Source: Ferrigenium straubiae (GTDB lineage: Bacteria > Pseudomonadota > Gammaproteobacteria > Burkholderiales > Gallionellaceae). Taken from it: a stretch of 64,000 nucleotides of DNA. Both the position numbers and the translations under genes were made by a program. This document shows positions 44,939 to 54,565 of this stretch, piece after piece (positions within the stretch are counted from its first letter, which is position 1; each line of letters opens with the position of its first letter). Under the pieces are notes generated by a model that worked only from the letters and a program-made list of their open reading frames with translations, had not been told where the DNA came from and ran no database searches. The DNA lies in the NCBI GenBank assembly GCA_019449655.1, contig JAHQXD010000001.1, positions 996,950-1,060,949 on the forward strand, written 5' to 3'.

Positions 44939-45956
44939 AGCTGCGGGTATCGAGCGGCGCATCGTCGAGGTTCATGCCCAACCGCCCGCATGCGACCTGG
45001 AAGCGCTGCGCCAGTAGTTCGGAGAACTGGTCGCTGTAGCGCAGGTAGCTGCCCAGGCCGGCATCGCTCCCGCCGCGCATCTCGCGCAGCCGGTTCATTA
45101 CATGCGCCGCCTTGAGCGGATAGTGTGTCGCGAGCCAGTCCTCGAACAGTTCCTTCACCTCGTAAGGCAGGCGCAGCAGGCTGTAGCCGGCACTGCGCGC
45201 ACCGTGTTCGTGCGCGGCCTGCAGCACGCTCTCCAGCCCGGCGTCGGTGAGGAATGGGATCACCGGCGCGACCAGCACGCCGCAAGGCACGCCAGCCTCG
45301 TTCAGCCGTGCGATGGCCTGCAGCCTGCGGCGCGGCGAGGAGGCGCGCGGCTCCAGCTTGCGCGCCAGTTCCGCATCCAGCGTGGTGACCGAGATGTACA
45401 CCTGCACCAGGCAGTTGCGCGCCAGCTGCGCGAGCAGGTCGAGGTCGCGCTCGACCAGCGCCGACTTGGTCACGATGGACAGCGGATGCCGGCACTCCGC
45501 GAGCACCTCGATGACCTGCCGCGTGATCTGCCACTCGCGCTCGATGGGCTGGTAGGGATCGGTGTTGGTGCCGAGCGCGATGGGCGCGCAGCGGTAGGAT
45601 GGCTTCGCCAGTTCCGCGCGCAACAGCTTCGCGGCGTCCGGCTTGGCAAACAGCCTGGTCTCGAAGTCCAGCCCCGGCGAGAGATTGAGATAGCCGTGGC
45701 TGGCACGCGCAAAACAATAGATGCAGCCATGCTCACAGCCGCGATAGGCGTTGAGCGACTGCGAGAACGACGGATTGGACGCATCCTGGCGCTGGATCAC
45801 GCTCCTTGCCTTCTCCACCGTCACCGTCGTTTTGAATGGCGGCAGCTCCTCGTCCGCCGTACTCCAGCCGTCGTCAACCCGCTCGCGCGCCACGCTCTCG
45901 AAACGCCCCTCGATCTGCATGGTCGCGCCGCGGCCTTTTGCTGCTTCGTGTTTCAC
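44898..45956 (-). CDS. Spore-photolyase-like radical SAM protein (PA0069 family)
   Basis: A 352-residue radical SAM protein with the cluster motif GCEHGCIYCFARASHGYL (CxxxCxxC), GTNTDPYQPIE and RRLQAIARLNEAGVPCGVLV. This group is related to spore photoproduct lyase but occurs in bacteria that do not sporulate; the reaction is not established. An internal ATG (MQIEGRFE) twelve codons in could be the start. It precedes no obvious operon partner; the helicase gene lies 25 bp upstream on the same strand. Confidence 0.9.
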   Translation of the reverse strand: MKHEAAKGRGATMQIEGRFESVARERVDDGWSTADEELPPFKTTVTVEKARSVIQRQDASNPSFSQSLNAYRGCEHGCIYCFARASHGYLNLSPGLDFETRLFAKPDAAKLLRAELAKPSYRCAPIALGTNTDPYQPIEREWQITRQVIEVLAECRHPLSIVTKSALVERDLDLLAQLARNCLVQVYISVTTLDAELARKLEPRASSPRRRLQAIARLNEAGVPCGVLVAPVIPFLTDAGLESVLQAAHEHGARSAGYSLLRLPYEVKELFEDWLATHYPLKAAHVMNRLREMRGGSDAGLGSYLRYSDQFSELLAQRFQVACGRLGMNLDDAPLDTRSFRPPSRAGQMALF

Positions 45957-45981
45957 TTCCGTAACCCTGAAACCATTGCGC

Positions 45982-48900
45982 TCATTCTAATGGGTTTGTT
46001 ACCTCGCACAACGTTCCGTCTGCGAATACCAGCGCACAGCGCAGCTCCTTGACTGCATAAACTACCTGCATTGCCGCGCGGTATTCCTGCATCTGCGCGC
46101 GGTAGCGCGCTGCGTCTTCACTGTCGCCGAGCTTATAGTCCAGCACCCACACCTCGTCGTCGAATTCGACCAGCCGGTCGATGCGCTTCAGCTCGCCCTG
46201 CGCGTTGACGTAGGGCATCTCGTTGCAGGCGCTGCGGTATTGCCGCGCGTCGAAGAAGCGTGCGAGTTGCGGCGCGGCGAGCAGGTGCTGGACCTGTTGC
46301 CAGAGCGGTTCGAATTCTTCGGCGGGGAGGGCGAGGCGTTGCCGGAGTTCATGCTCGTCCACCACCCTGCCTTCCGTAAGGTGTTGCAGCAGCGCGTGCA
46401 GCCAGATGCCGCGCTGCTGCTGCGCGGTGTTGCGGGCGGCGCGCTGGCCGGTGGGGATGATGGGAGGCAGTTCGATTGTGGCATCCCCTCCCCCTTGCAG
46501 GGGGAGGGATAGGAAGGGGGTAGATGCGTCATCACACCACTGTTCAACCCCCATCCCAACCTTCCCCCTGCCTGGGGGAAGGGGCTGACGCAAACCGCAT
46601 TGTTCCACCGCCGCCGCGATGCGGTCGTACCACGACAGCGCTTTCTTCTTTCCCTCTTTGTCTTCGCCCTTGCTGTTGCCGCTCACGATGAGCGCTTGCT
46701 GTGCACGGGTCATCGCGACGTAGAGCAGGTTCATCTCTTCGCGAGCCTGTTGTGCGGCGTCCTGCTCAAACAGTGGCGCGCGTTTCCTTCCGCGCGAGGC
46801 CTGGTCAGCATAGAAGGAGAAATGCAGCGGCTGCGGCTCATGCGTCGGCCAGTCGAGCAGCACGTCGTTGCCTTCCCGGTTGTTCTTTTCCGCGTTCGCA
46901 TCGAGCAGCCAGACGATGGGCGCTTCCAGCCCCTTCGATTCGTGCACGGTGTAGATGCGCACCGCGTTGCCCGCCGTGCCTAACCTGCCTTCGTCCGGCG
47001 CGTCGTCCGGGCTGTCGCGCAGTTCGCGCAGCTCCTGCAGGAAGCGCGGCAGGCTGGGGTAGCGCCCGGCATCTACAGAGAGCGCGATCTCCATGAAGGC
47101 ATGTAGGTTGGCGGCGACCTTGGCGCGCATCTCGGGCGGCAGCACGGCGGTGTAGCGCGCCAGCACGTCGCCCTTGAAATAGATGCGGTCTAGCAGGTCG
47201 TGCACCGGGAGTTTGTCGGCGAGCGCGAGCCAGCTCTTCAACAGGCTGGCGGCACGCTGCAATGCGGGCGAAGGATCGGCTAGGTGCTGCAGGCGTTGCC
47301 ACCACGATGAACGCTGGCTCTGTTCCTCCGTTCGTGGTGAGCCTGTCGAACCATGAACGGAGGAAGGATTAATAAATTGCCCTTCGACAGGCTCAGGGCG
47401 AACGGCATTTTTAATGCCGGAATTCTCCGAAATTGCCATCAAGTCCGCATCGCTGCACGCAAACACCGGCGTGCGCAGCACCTGCGCGAGCGCGAGGTCG
47501 GCGAAGGGGGTGATGAGGAAGGTCAGCAGTGCCTGCAAATCTTCCGCCTCCAGCGTGTCGAGCAGGCCGCCGCGCCGCGAAGTGATGAAGGGAATGTGTT
47601 TCGCGCGCAGCGCCTCCTCGTACACCGCGAGGTGGGTGCGGCCGCGCACCAGCACCATGATGTCGCCGTAAGTCGCGCGGCGTTCTTTTCCTTCGTTGTT
47701 CACCGACCAGCCGCCGACGATGGTTTGCAGCAGCTCGGCGAACTGCACGGCTTCCTTGTGGCGCGCGCCTTCTCCGGCTTCCTCTCGCGGCGTGGTTAGC
47801 GGGTCGCGCAAGGCCAGCGGCGCATCCTCAACGTCTTCTTCCTCGCCCTGCTTGGCGACTGCCAGCGGCAGCACCGCTACATGGCCGGGCAAGTCGCGCT
47901 GATGGGTCTGGTGCTCGACGAACTCGAAGCCGTGCGGCTGCTCGCGAAACACCGTGTTCACCGCATCGACGACAGGCTGCGCGTTGCGGCGCGTGAGGCT
48001 GTTGCCCAGCGTCGCCGCGCCGAAGTTCTCCTGTAGATATTCGCGCGCCACGCCGAACAGCCGCGCGTCGGCGCGGCGGAAGCGGTAGATGGACTGCTTG
48101 GGGTCGCCGACGACGAACACGGTGGGCTGCGATTCGACCGCGACTGCCGCGTCGAACCACGCGCACATGATCTGCCATTGCAGCGGGTTGGTGTCCTGGA
48201 ACTCGTCGAGCAGCACATGGCGGTAGCGGCTGTCGAGCTTGTACTGCATGGTCTCGGCGTGTTCGCTGACTTGCAGCAATCGGCACAGTTGCCACTCCAG
48301 ATCGGAGAAATCCATCTGCTGTTTTTGCTGCTTGAGCGCCTGATAACACTCAAGGAATGCGACGCCGCAGTGCAGCACGGCTTCGTTGAGGCGATAGGCC
48401 TGCTGCTCGGCGAGCGTGTCGCGCACGGCTTGCAGGCTGGCTTGCAAATTGTTCAGCGCAACGGCAAACACAGCCTCATTCTGATTTTTGGTGGACTTGA
48501 GCTTGCGCGGTTCACCTGCCTGGGTGAACAGCAGCGGCCATGCCTTATCAAAACGTTCACTCTCCGCGGAGCCCGTCCAGGCGCATTCCAGCAGGCTCGC
48601 ACTCTCTTGTTGCTTGGGAGTTCCGTTGCCCGCAAGCTGGCGCGCGAATGCGAACAACACCTCTTCGCTGTTGCCGTTCCGGCCCCATTCCACGACGGGG
48701 TCATGCTCCATGTCCACCGCAAGATCGGCGCGCAGCTTGTCCAGCGCGAAGCCCAGCGCACCCTCTCCCCCAGCCCCTATCCCGCCTGCGGGCGAGGGGA
48801 GATGTGAGGTATAAGCCCACCACTCGGCGCGCTTGGCGAGGAAGTTGAACAGCAGCTTGCGCGTGTTATACAGGCCGCATTCGCCGAACAGCCATTGCAT

Positions 48901-49404
48901 GTGCTGCGCCTCGATGCTGTCCGGCTGCCTGCGCATCTGCTCCAGCAGCTCTTCCCACGCCTCTTCCTGGCAGCTAGCGGCACGCTCCAGCAGGGTCATG
49001 CCCTGCATCACGTCGGCGTTCAGCGGCGCGCGTTGCATGACCTGCATGAACCAGCCGTGGAAGGTGCTGAGGGTGATGCCGGGCTGCGCCAGCAGCACGC
49101 TGGCATACAGGCCGCGCGCGCGCTGCACCTGATCGTCGCTCAGGCCATCCAGCCCGCGCTCGGCAAAGAACCGGCGCACCGCCACCTCGTCCGACATCGC
49201 CAACTCGCGCAGCCAGAGTTGCAGACGCGCCTGCATCTCCTGCGCCGCCTTGCGCGTGAAGGTGATCGCAAGTATCTGCGAGGGCTGCGCACCATCCAGC
49301 AGCAGGCGCACGATGCGCGACACGAGCAGCCAGGTCTTGCCGCTGCCGGCGCAGGCTTCGACGACGGCGCTGCGCTTCGGATCGAGGGCGATATGGTTAG
49401 TCAT
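45982..49404 (-). CDS. addA: AddA/RecB-like UvrD-family helicase-nuclease
   Basis: A 1140-residue protein. It has Walker A in VVEACAGSGKTWLLVSRIV, helicase motifs ITFTRKAAQEMQAR, LLDEFQDTNPLQW, VVGDPKQSIYRFRRAD and VYTVHESKGLEAPIVWLLDA, MTRAQQALIVSG, and a C-terminal PD-(D/E)xK nuclease with LVEFDDEVWVLDYKLGD. The start [10 protein letters not shown] is used; the longer frame runs through a repeat. With the AddB-like partner it would process double-strand breaks. Three palindromic repeats are inserted in frame (46485-46583, 47328-47405, 48757-48803), and a fourth lies at the junction with addB. Confidence 0.9.
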   Translation of the reverse strand: MTNHIALDPKRSAVVEACAGSGKTWLLVSRIVRLLLDGAQPSQILAITFTRKAAQEMQARLQLWLRELAMSDEVAVRRFFAERGLDGLSDDQVQRARGLYASVLLAQPGITLSTFHGWFMQVMQRAPLNADVMQGMTLLERAASCQEEAWEELLEQMRRQPDSIEAQHMQWLFGECGLYNTRKLLFNFLAKRAEWWAYTSHLPSPAGGIGAGGEGALGFALDKLRADLAVDMEHDPVVEWGRNGNSEEVLFAFARQLAGNGTPKQQESASLLECAWTGSAESERFDKAWPLLFTQAGEPRKLKSTKNQNEAVFAVALNNLQASLQAVRDTLAEQQAYRLNEAVLHCGVAFLECYQALKQQKQQMDFSDLEWQLCRLLQVSEHAETMQYKLDSRYRHVLLDEFQDTNPLQWQIMCAWFDAAVAVESQPTVFVVGDPKQSIYRFRRADARLFGVAREYLQENFGAATLGNSLTRRNAQPVVDAVNTVFREQPHGFEFVEHQTHQRDLPGHVAVLPLAVAKQGEEEDVEDAPLALRDPLTTPREEAGEGARHKEAVQFAELLQTIVGGWSVNNEGKERRATYGDIMVLVRGRTHLAVYEEALRAKHIPFITSRRGGLLDTLEAEDLQALLTFLITPFADLALAQVLRTPVFACSDADLMAISENSGIKNAVRPEPVEGQFINPSSVHGSTGSPRTEEQSQRSSWWQRLQHLADPSPALQRAASLLKSWLALADKLPVHDLLDRIYFKGDVLARYTAVLPPEMRAKVAANLHAFMEIALSVDAGRYPSLPRFLQELRELRDSPDDAPDEGRLGTAGNAVRIYTVHESKGLEAPIVWLLDANAEKNNREGNDVLLDWPTHEPQPLHFSFYADQASRGRKRAPLFEQDAAQQAREEMNLLYVAMTRAQQALIVSGNSKGEDKEGKKKALSWYDRIAAAVEQCGLRQPLPPGRGKVGMGVEQWCDDASTPFLSLPLQGGGDATIELPPIIPTGQRAARNTAQQQRGIWLHALLQHLTEGRVVDEHELRQRLALPAEEFEPLWQQVQHLLAAPQLARFFDARQYRSACNEMPYVNAQGELKRIDRLVEFDDEVWVLDYKLGDSEDAARYRAQMQEYRAAMQVVYAVKELRCALVFADGTLCEVTNPLE
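46485..46583. repeat. Palindromic repeat pair inside addA
   Basis: Two GC-rich hairpins, CCCCTCCCCC/GGGGGAGGG and CCTTCCCCC/GGGGGAAGG, are separated by about 50 bp. They encode the low-complexity peptide PLPPGRGKVGMGVEQ and PFLSLPLQGGG, which is not helicase or nuclease sequence. Confidence 0.75.
47328..47405. repeat. Long palindromic repeat inside addA
   Basis: The arms CCGTTCG...GAGCCTGTCGAA and TTCGACAGGCTC...CGAACGG are complementary at both ends, around an AT-rich centre. The encoded peptide VRPEPVEGQF and VHGSTGSPRTEEQ is foreign to the family. The same repeat family is at 15617-15698. Confidence 0.85.
48757..48803. repeat. Palindromic repeat inside addA
   Basis: CTCTCCCCCAGCCCC and GCGAGGGGAG arms surround a small CCGCCTGCGGGC hairpin. 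It encodes LPSPAGGIGAGGEGALGF within addA without breaking the frame. Confidence 0.7.
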
Positions 49405-52000
49405 GCAGCCCCTCTCCCCCGCCCTCTCCCGCGAGGGGAGAGGGAGTATCTGCGGCCCACTCCCCCTTGCGGCACACGCCGCGCATCTCGCAATACAGAC
49501 ACACCGAATCGATGCCGTTTGCGGGCAGCCCTGCGCCACCGCGTATCTCCGCCATCGCCTGTACCAGGCGCTCGGCATTGAGCTGCGCGAGCTGCGGGAC
49601 ATCGTGTCTGGGTTCCACCAGCTTCACTTTGCCGTTTTCGATGCTGACGAATGCCGCATCCGCCGCCTCATGCGCGTAGGCATAGCACGCGAGCTGCACG
49701 TCCTCGCCCGGCTCTTTCAATTTCTTGCTCAACACCTGATCGCTCTGCGTCTTGTAGTCGAGCACGAGTTTCTCTTCTCCCCGCACATCCAGGCGGTCGA
49801 TGCGCCCGCGCAGCCGTATGCCTTCCAGCTCCCAATCGAAAGCTTGCTCGGCCTCGGCGTAACGCCAGCCTTGCGCCTCGTTTTCCGCCTGCCATTCGAG
49901 GTAGGCGGGCAAGGACTGGTGCCAGCGCGCCAGCCAGGCGCGCGCTGCGAAGTCCTGCTCCAGCAGGTCGGCGAATACCTCTTCGCCGATCCGGCGCAAG
50001 GCGGCTCCCATTTCGTCGGAAGGATGCCCGCTCACCTGCGGATAGCTTTCGTGGAAGCGGCGCAGGATGTCGTGCACGCGCTCGCCGTAGTCGCGCTTCT
50101 CGATGGCCTCCTGCACCTCGTCGAGTTCGTTGAGGCGCAGGATATGCCGCGCATAAAACTGGTAGGGACAGGCCACCAGCGAGTTGTAGGCGCTGATGGA
50201 TACGCTCTCAGGCACAACCTCTTGCACCACTGACGGCGCGGGCTGCGTCGCCTGCGGCAGCGCCACGCGATGCGCGTCTTCCACCGCGAGGCAGGCGTGC
50301 AGTTTGTGCTCGCTCAGGTCGTCACCATGCGCCCGCTCATGCTCGTCACGCAGCATCTGCAAATAGGGGCTGAGCATCTGTTGCTCGCCGTTCCGCTCTT
50401 TCTGCCAGGTAACAAGCACGCAGCCGTTCAGCGCGAGCAAGGCCAGCAGGTCGTCGCGCTGCCTTGCGGCATGCGCGGCGCGCGTGGGCAGATTGAGGCT
50501 GCTGCGCACCGCGTCGTTGAACCAGCGCCCGCCGTCCGCTGCGCTGGGCAGGTGGTCGGCATCACAGCCCAGCAGCAGCACCGCATCGAAGGCGCGCCAG
50601 CGCGTCGCGGCGAGATGGGTGAAGCGCACCGGGCTGTCGATGCCGCTGTCGCGGTAGGTCTGCGTATCGAGCTGCTGCGCGAGCCAGCGCCGCCACTCGC
50701 GGAAGGCGTAGCGCCCGCCATCTTCGGCCAGCTCCTGCTGCCAGGCGTCGAGCGCGCGCAGCAATTGCTGGCCTGCATCGTCCTGCCGCAGGCCGGTGTC
50801 GATACCCAATACATTCAAACTCTCACGCAACGCGCCCAGCCAGTCCGCGAGCGTCTTCTTCCGGTTCTGCTCCAGCAGGGCCGCCGCCTGGCGCAGGCGC
50901 GCGAGCGGCTGATGCAGCGAAGTCTCATGCCCGGCCAGCACAATGAATGCCTCCAGTCCATCGACGATGTTGCGTTTGCGCAGCAACTGTTCCAGCTGAT
51001 AAACCGCCGCCTTGCGCTCTACAGCAGGCATATCGGCGAAGATGAACGGCGACTTGAGCAGGTCAAGCAGGTCGTGGTGGTAGAAGTCGCTCTGCAGCGC
51101 GGTGAGCCAGCGGTCCAGTACGGTGCTCACCGACAGCGTGGCGAAGGTCCAGCCGGTCTCATCCGCGACCAGCACCTCGGCGCGCTCCAGCAAAGCCCTC
51201 ATGCGCCGCGCCGCCACGCGATCCTGCGCGACGACGGCGATATCGTGCTTGTCCTCACCCAGCCAGCGGCGCACCTGCATCGCGGCGGCGCGGGCTTCCT
51301 GTTCGAGGGAAGTGGCGGCAAAAAATAATGGTGAATTGATCTGTGCTTCCATTTCACGCAGATCGAACACCGTCACCTCGGCGCGTTGCGCATACTCGTC
51401 GAGGAAGCGTTGCTCCAGCGCGTCCCAGTCCGAGGTGCGCAGCACATACAGCGGCGTGTCGGCCTGCCGCACAAGCTTCGCCAGGCGCTGCTGGCGGGCG
51501 CGCGCCGCGTCCAGTTCTTCGCCTGACTGCATCGCGTGCCACAGCTCGAACACCAGCCGCGCTTCCAGTTGCAGCGTGCTGTTCTGCCGCGCCTGCCAGG
51601 CCTGCTGCACAACGGCGGAAAAGGCTTCCGCATCGGAGGGCAACTCGTGCAGCGCATGGGTAAGCTCGTCGAACAGGCCCAGCAGTTCCTGCGTCATGCT
51701 CCACAGGTCGGCATGCTCGAACCATTGCTGCCTGCGCAGATGCTGGTACAGCAAGGCGCTGCGCTGGCTGTCGGTGATGAGGGGCGCAGCTAGCGGGATG
51801 GATTGTGCCCAGTCGTTGAGCGTCACCATGTGCGGCAATAACAAGGCGGGAAGATTGGCCGCCGCGCTTAGCGCCTGCGCCAGCGGTTGGGCAACGTGGT
51901 AGTTGGGCAACAGGACGGTCGCCCTGCGCAGGTCGGGCAGTTCCTGCGCGTGGCAGGACAGGATATGGCTGGCTACGCTATCGAGAAAAACCGGACTCAA
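49397..52000 (-). CDS. addB: AddB-like PD-(D/E)xK nuclease with inactive helicase part
   Basis: An 867-residue protein. The N-terminal helicase-like part lacks a clear Walker A ([18 protein letters not shown]). The nuclease domain has [44 protein letters not shown] and [13 protein letters not shown]; the cysteine in CPYQFY and three near the end resemble the AddB Fe-S cluster. The start is a TTG overlapping the fdxA stop. The final residues [16 protein letters not shown] come from a palindromic repeat. It precedes addA with an 8-bp overlap. Confidence 0.88.
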   Translation of the reverse strand: MSPVFLDSVASHILSCHAQELPDLRRATVLLPNYHVAQPLAQALSAAANLPALLLPHMVTLNDWAQSIPLAAPLITDSQRSALLYQHLRRQQWFEHADLWSMTQELLGLFDELTHALHELPSDAEAFSAVVQQAWQARQNSTLQLEARLVFELWHAMQSGEELDAARARQQRLAKLVRQADTPLYVLRTSDWDALEQRFLDEYAQRAEVTVFDLREMEAQINSPLFFAATSLEQEARAAAMQVRRWLGEDKHDIAVVAQDRVAARRMRALLERAEVLVADETGWTFATLSVSTVLDRWLTALQSDFYHHDLLDLLKSPFIFADMPAVERKAAVYQLEQLLRKRNIVDGLEAFIVLAGHETSLHQPLARLRQAAALLEQNRKKTLADWLGALRESLNVLGIDTGLRQDDAGQQLLRALDAWQQELAEDGGRYAFREWRRWLAQQLDTQTYRDSGIDSPVRFTHLAATRWRAFDAVLLLGCDADHLPSAADGGRWFNDAVRSSLNLPTRAAHAARQRDDLLALLALNGCVLVTWQKERNGEQQMLSPYLQMLRDEHERAHGDDLSEHKLHACLAVEDAHRVALPQATQPAPSVVQEVVPESVSISAYNSLVACPYQFYARHILRLNELDEVQEAIEKRDYGERVHDILRRFHESYPQVSGHPSDEMGAALRRIGEEVFADLLEQDFAARAWLARWHQSLPAYLEWQAENEAQGWRYAEAEQAFDWELEGIRLRGRIDRLDVRGEEKLVLDYKTQSDQVLSKKLKEPGEDVQLACYAYAHEAADAAFVSIENGKVKLVEPRHDVPQLAQLNAERLVQAMAEIRGGAGLPANGIDSVCLYCEMRGVCRKGEWAADTPSPLAGEGGGEGLHD
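49409..49445. repeat. Palindromic repeat at the addB-addA junction
   Basis: The hairpin CCCTCTCCC-GCGA-GGGGAGAGGG encodes the addB C-terminus and lies immediately upstream of the addA start codon, so it could affect addA translation. Confidence 0.75.
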
Positions 52001-52320
52001 CGCTCAAGAAACCGCAACTTATCCTTCAGGCCGCGCCATTTGTCGGCATCGGCGGGTGCATCCTTCTTCTCGACGATGGGCTTCCATTTTTTCGCCAGTT
52101 CGGCATTCAGCGCGGTGAAATGGAGCTGGTCCTTCGGCAGGTCGTCCTCGGCAAAAATCGCCTCCGCCGGGCATTCCGCGACGCACAGCGTGCAATCGAT
52201 ACACTCGTCGGGGTCGATCACCAGGAAATTCGGCCCTTCGCGGAAGCAGTCCACCGGGCACACTTCCACGCAGTCGGTGTATTTGCACTTGATACAATTT
52301 TCCGAAACGACATAGGTCAT
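51997..52320 (-). CDS. fdxA: Seven-iron ferredoxin FdxA
   Basis: A 107-residue ferredoxin with cysteines in [18 protein letters not shown] (3Fe-4S/4Fe-4S mix) and [16 protein letters not shown], then the FdxA tail [20 protein letters not shown]. The ATG at 52320 gives the standard [12 protein letters not shown] start. It carries electrons in the cytoplasm. Its stop overlaps the start of addB, a protein that probably carries an Fe-S cluster. Confidence 0.95.
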   Translation of the reverse strand: MTYVVSENCIKCKYTDCVEVCPVDCFREGPNFLVIDPDECIDCTLCVAECPAEAIFAEDDLPKDQLHFTALNAELAKKWKPIVEKKDAPADADKWRGLKDKLRFLER

Positions 52321-52426
52321 GGCGGCGCTCCTACCGAACAAGGGTCGTGGCATTCTAGCAGAGCAGGACTATAATGCGCGCATTGCATTGCACCCCGGCG
52401 CAACACCCGGCAATTGTGGAGGATTT

Positions 52427-52642
52427 ATGCCGAAATTCGATTTCGCCCTGACGACGCGGGACGGGCAAAAAGTCGAGAGTGTCCAGATCTACGGCAAGGA
52501 CTTGCCGGATGCGGAACGCAAGCTGCGCCAGATGTACCTCAATTGCCAGGTGACGCAATGCAAGGTTGTCAGCCACGAAAAAGAATTATCGCAATCGGCG
52601 GACATAGAAGACGTGCTGACGCTGATCGTCAAAAACAGCTGA
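52427..52642 (+). CDS. Small conserved-looking protein of unknown function
   Basis: A 71-residue protein starting MPKFDFALTTRDGQKVESVQ, preceded by GGAGGATTT. A TATAAT at 52370-52375 may be its promoter. The predicted fold alternates strands and helices and contains one CQVTQC pair. It is divergent from fdxA and converges on the ParA-like gene. Not recognised. Confidence 0.6.
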   Translation: MPKFDFALTTRDGQKVESVQIYGKDLPDAERKLRQMYLNCQVTQCKVVSHEKELSQSADIEDVLTLIVKNS

Positions 52643-52645
52643 ATC

Positions 52646-53419
52646 TCAACTGCCCCGGATAAACCCGTCCGCCATCAATTCGTCAAGCAATGCATCGTAA
52701 TCGTGCGCCCCGCGGCTGTTGGGTGCGTGCTCGAAGATCGTCTTGTTCAGCGACGGGCTTTCCGCCAGGCTGACGTTTTCAGAAATAAGCGTCCTGCACA
52801 CATCCGCGCCGAATTCCGCTTCCGCCATCAGCAGGACATTCCTCGCCATGCGCCGCCGCGAGTCGAAACGGGTGAGCAGGTAGCGGCGGTTTACCCGGCG
52901 CTTGAGCACCCGTTCGAGCGCCTTGAGGGTCTTCTGTATCTGGATGGCGCCCTTGAGGGACAGGTAATCCGCCGACATGGGGACGATGACGCCATCGCTG
53001 GCGAAGATCGCATTCAACGAGAGAACACCAACCAGCGGGCAACAGTCGATTATCCAGTACTTATCCCCGACTGCCGTTTTTTCCGCCTGCAGGCTTATGT
53101 TCAGCTTGTTGATTGCGTTGTAGCCCTTGCCGTACAGCGCATCCACCTTGGACAGCTCGATATGCGACGGGATGATGCCGATTCCGCTGGCCGACTCCTG
53201 GATCATTTCGCGCAACGGGCGGTTGCGCTGGAACAGGCTGTAAATGCTGTCGTCGCCGGACTGGGCAGTAATGCCGGCAATGGCGCCGAGTTGCGCCTGC
53301 GGGTCAAGGTCGATACCCACCGGCTTGTGCCCGCGCCGCGCCAGTGCGGCGGCCAGATTAATCGCCGTGGTCGTTTTACCTACCCCGCCCTTCTGGTTGA
53401 ATACAGCGACTATCGTCAT
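52646..53419 (-). CDS. ParA-like (MinD/ParA family) ATPase
   Basis: A 257-residue ATPase with deviant Walker A VFNQKGGVGKTTTAINLAAA, the switch region DLDPQAQLGAIAG and YWIIDCCPLVGVLSLNAI for Walker B. It is started at MTIVAVFNQKGG. No ParB gene or parS site is evident next to it, so it may position something other than the chromosome. It is divergent from mlaA. Confidence 0.88.
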   Translation of the reverse strand: MTIVAVFNQKGGVGKTTTAINLAAALARRGHKPVGIDLDPQAQLGAIAGITAQSGDDSIYSLFQRNRPLREMIQESASGIGIIPSHIELSKVDALYGKGYNAINKLNISLQAEKTAVGDKYWIIDCCPLVGVLSLNAIFASDGVIVPMSADYLSLKGAIQIQKTLKALERVLKRRVNRRYLLTRFDSRRRMARNVLLMAEAEFGADVCRTLISENVSLAESPSLNKTIFEHAPNSRGAHDYDALLDELMADGFIRGS

Positions 53420-53554
53420 GTTCCGGTGAGAACCAGGATCAGTCCTGAAGTATGCAGTCCGCGCAATTCTAGCAGACCAAAGCCCTGCACCGGTCGCTGC
53501 AAGCATCAGCCCCTGGCAAGGCCGTGAGAAAATGGCGGCTGGGTTATACAAGCT

Positions 53555-53583
53555 TTGCCGGAGCCGTCCAAACCGCCTATAAT
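53555..53583 (+). promoter_or_regulatory. Sigma70 promoter of mlaA
   Basis: TTGCCG (53555-53560), a 17-bp spacer and TATAAT (53578-53583), 30 bp before the mlaA start. Confidence 0.6.
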
Positions 53584-53612
53584 CGCCCAAAATTGCAATT
53601 AAACCGGATCTT

Positions 53613-54488
53613 ATGAATGCCCTCCGCCTCCTCATAGCACTCGCCGCCATCGCACTGACCGGCTGCGCCTCCACCCACACGAAAAACCCGTCCGATCCGC
53701 TGGAATCATTCAACCGCGGCATATACCAGTTCAACGATACCGTGGACAAGGCCATCGCCAAGCCGGTCGCACAAGGCTACAGCGCCGTGATGCCGGTTCC
53801 CGGCAAGGTCATGGTAAGCAACTTCTTCTCCAATCTGGACGATGTCATCGTCACCGCCAACGACCTGCTGCAATTCAAGTTTGCCCAGGCGGCCTCCGAC
53901 GGCGCGCGCTTCCTGTTCAACACCACCTTCGGCGTGTTCGGCCTGTTCGATGTCGCATCCCGGCTGGAAAAACATAACGAAGATTTCGGCCAGACACTGG
54001 GCTACTGGGGCATAGGCAACGGCCCCTATCTCGTGCTGCCCTTCCTGGGATCGAGCACCGTACGCGACGGTGTAGGGCTGTATGCAGACAGCTTTCCGAG
54101 CAGAATCCGCCATGTGAACCACATGCGCACCCGCAACCAGTTGTATCTGACCAAAGCCATCAACCTCCGCGCGCAATTGTTGGACCAGGAAAAGGTGCTG
54201 GACGAGGCGGCACTCGACCGCTATGAATTCATCCGCGACGCCTACCTGCTGCGCCGCGAGAGCCTCGTCTACGACGGCAATCCGCCGCGCGAAAAATACG
54301 AGGAAGAGGAAAATGGCTTCGAGTACAAGCAAACACCGATTCCCAGCGTGCCCTCGTCGCAGCAGAACAACGCACCCGCAATCCGGCCGACCGGCACGGT
54401 GCAGCAGCTGTCTGCCGCACCGGAAATAAACGCCGAACGCCCCGGCGTCAACAAGGTATGGATCGCACAGCGCACCGGGATACGCTGA
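53613..54488 (+). CDS. mlaA: MlaA (VacJ) family phospholipid-binding lipoprotein
   Basis: A 291-residue outer-membrane lipoprotein with lipobox LTGCAS. It has the MlaA core DPLESFNRGIYQFNDTVDKA, FFSNLDDVIVTANDLLQFKF, the segment TFGVFGLFDVASRL, FGQTLGYWGIGNGPYLVLPF and STVRDGVGLYAD. MlaA removes misplaced phospholipid from the outer leaflet. The C-terminal 60 residues are low-complexity. The rest of the Mla system is not in the window. Confidence 0.93.
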   Translation: MNALRLLIALAAIALTGCASTHTKNPSDPLESFNRGIYQFNDTVDKAIAKPVAQGYSAVMPVPGKVMVSNFFSNLDDVIVTANDLLQFKFAQAASDGARFLFNTTFGVFGLFDVASRLEKHNEDFGQTLGYWGIGNGPYLVLPFLGSSTVRDGVGLYADSFPSRIRHVNHMRTRNQLYLTKAINLRAQLLDQEKVLDEAALDRYEFIRDAYLLRRESLVYDGNPPREKYEEEENGFEYKQTPIPSVPSSQQNNAPAIRPTGTVQQLSAAPEINAERPGVNKVWIAQRTGIR

Positions 54489-54565
54489 CCAAGCACCGCT
54501 ACATGCCACTTTGACACCGCAAAGCAGTTAAAAAAAGCGGTGCAAACAGGAGAGAGAGTGAAACA

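Noticed and set aside
52646..53419. The ParA-like gene as part of a plasmid or chromosome partition locus
   Set aside because: No ParB gene, parS-like sites or replication genes are adjacent.
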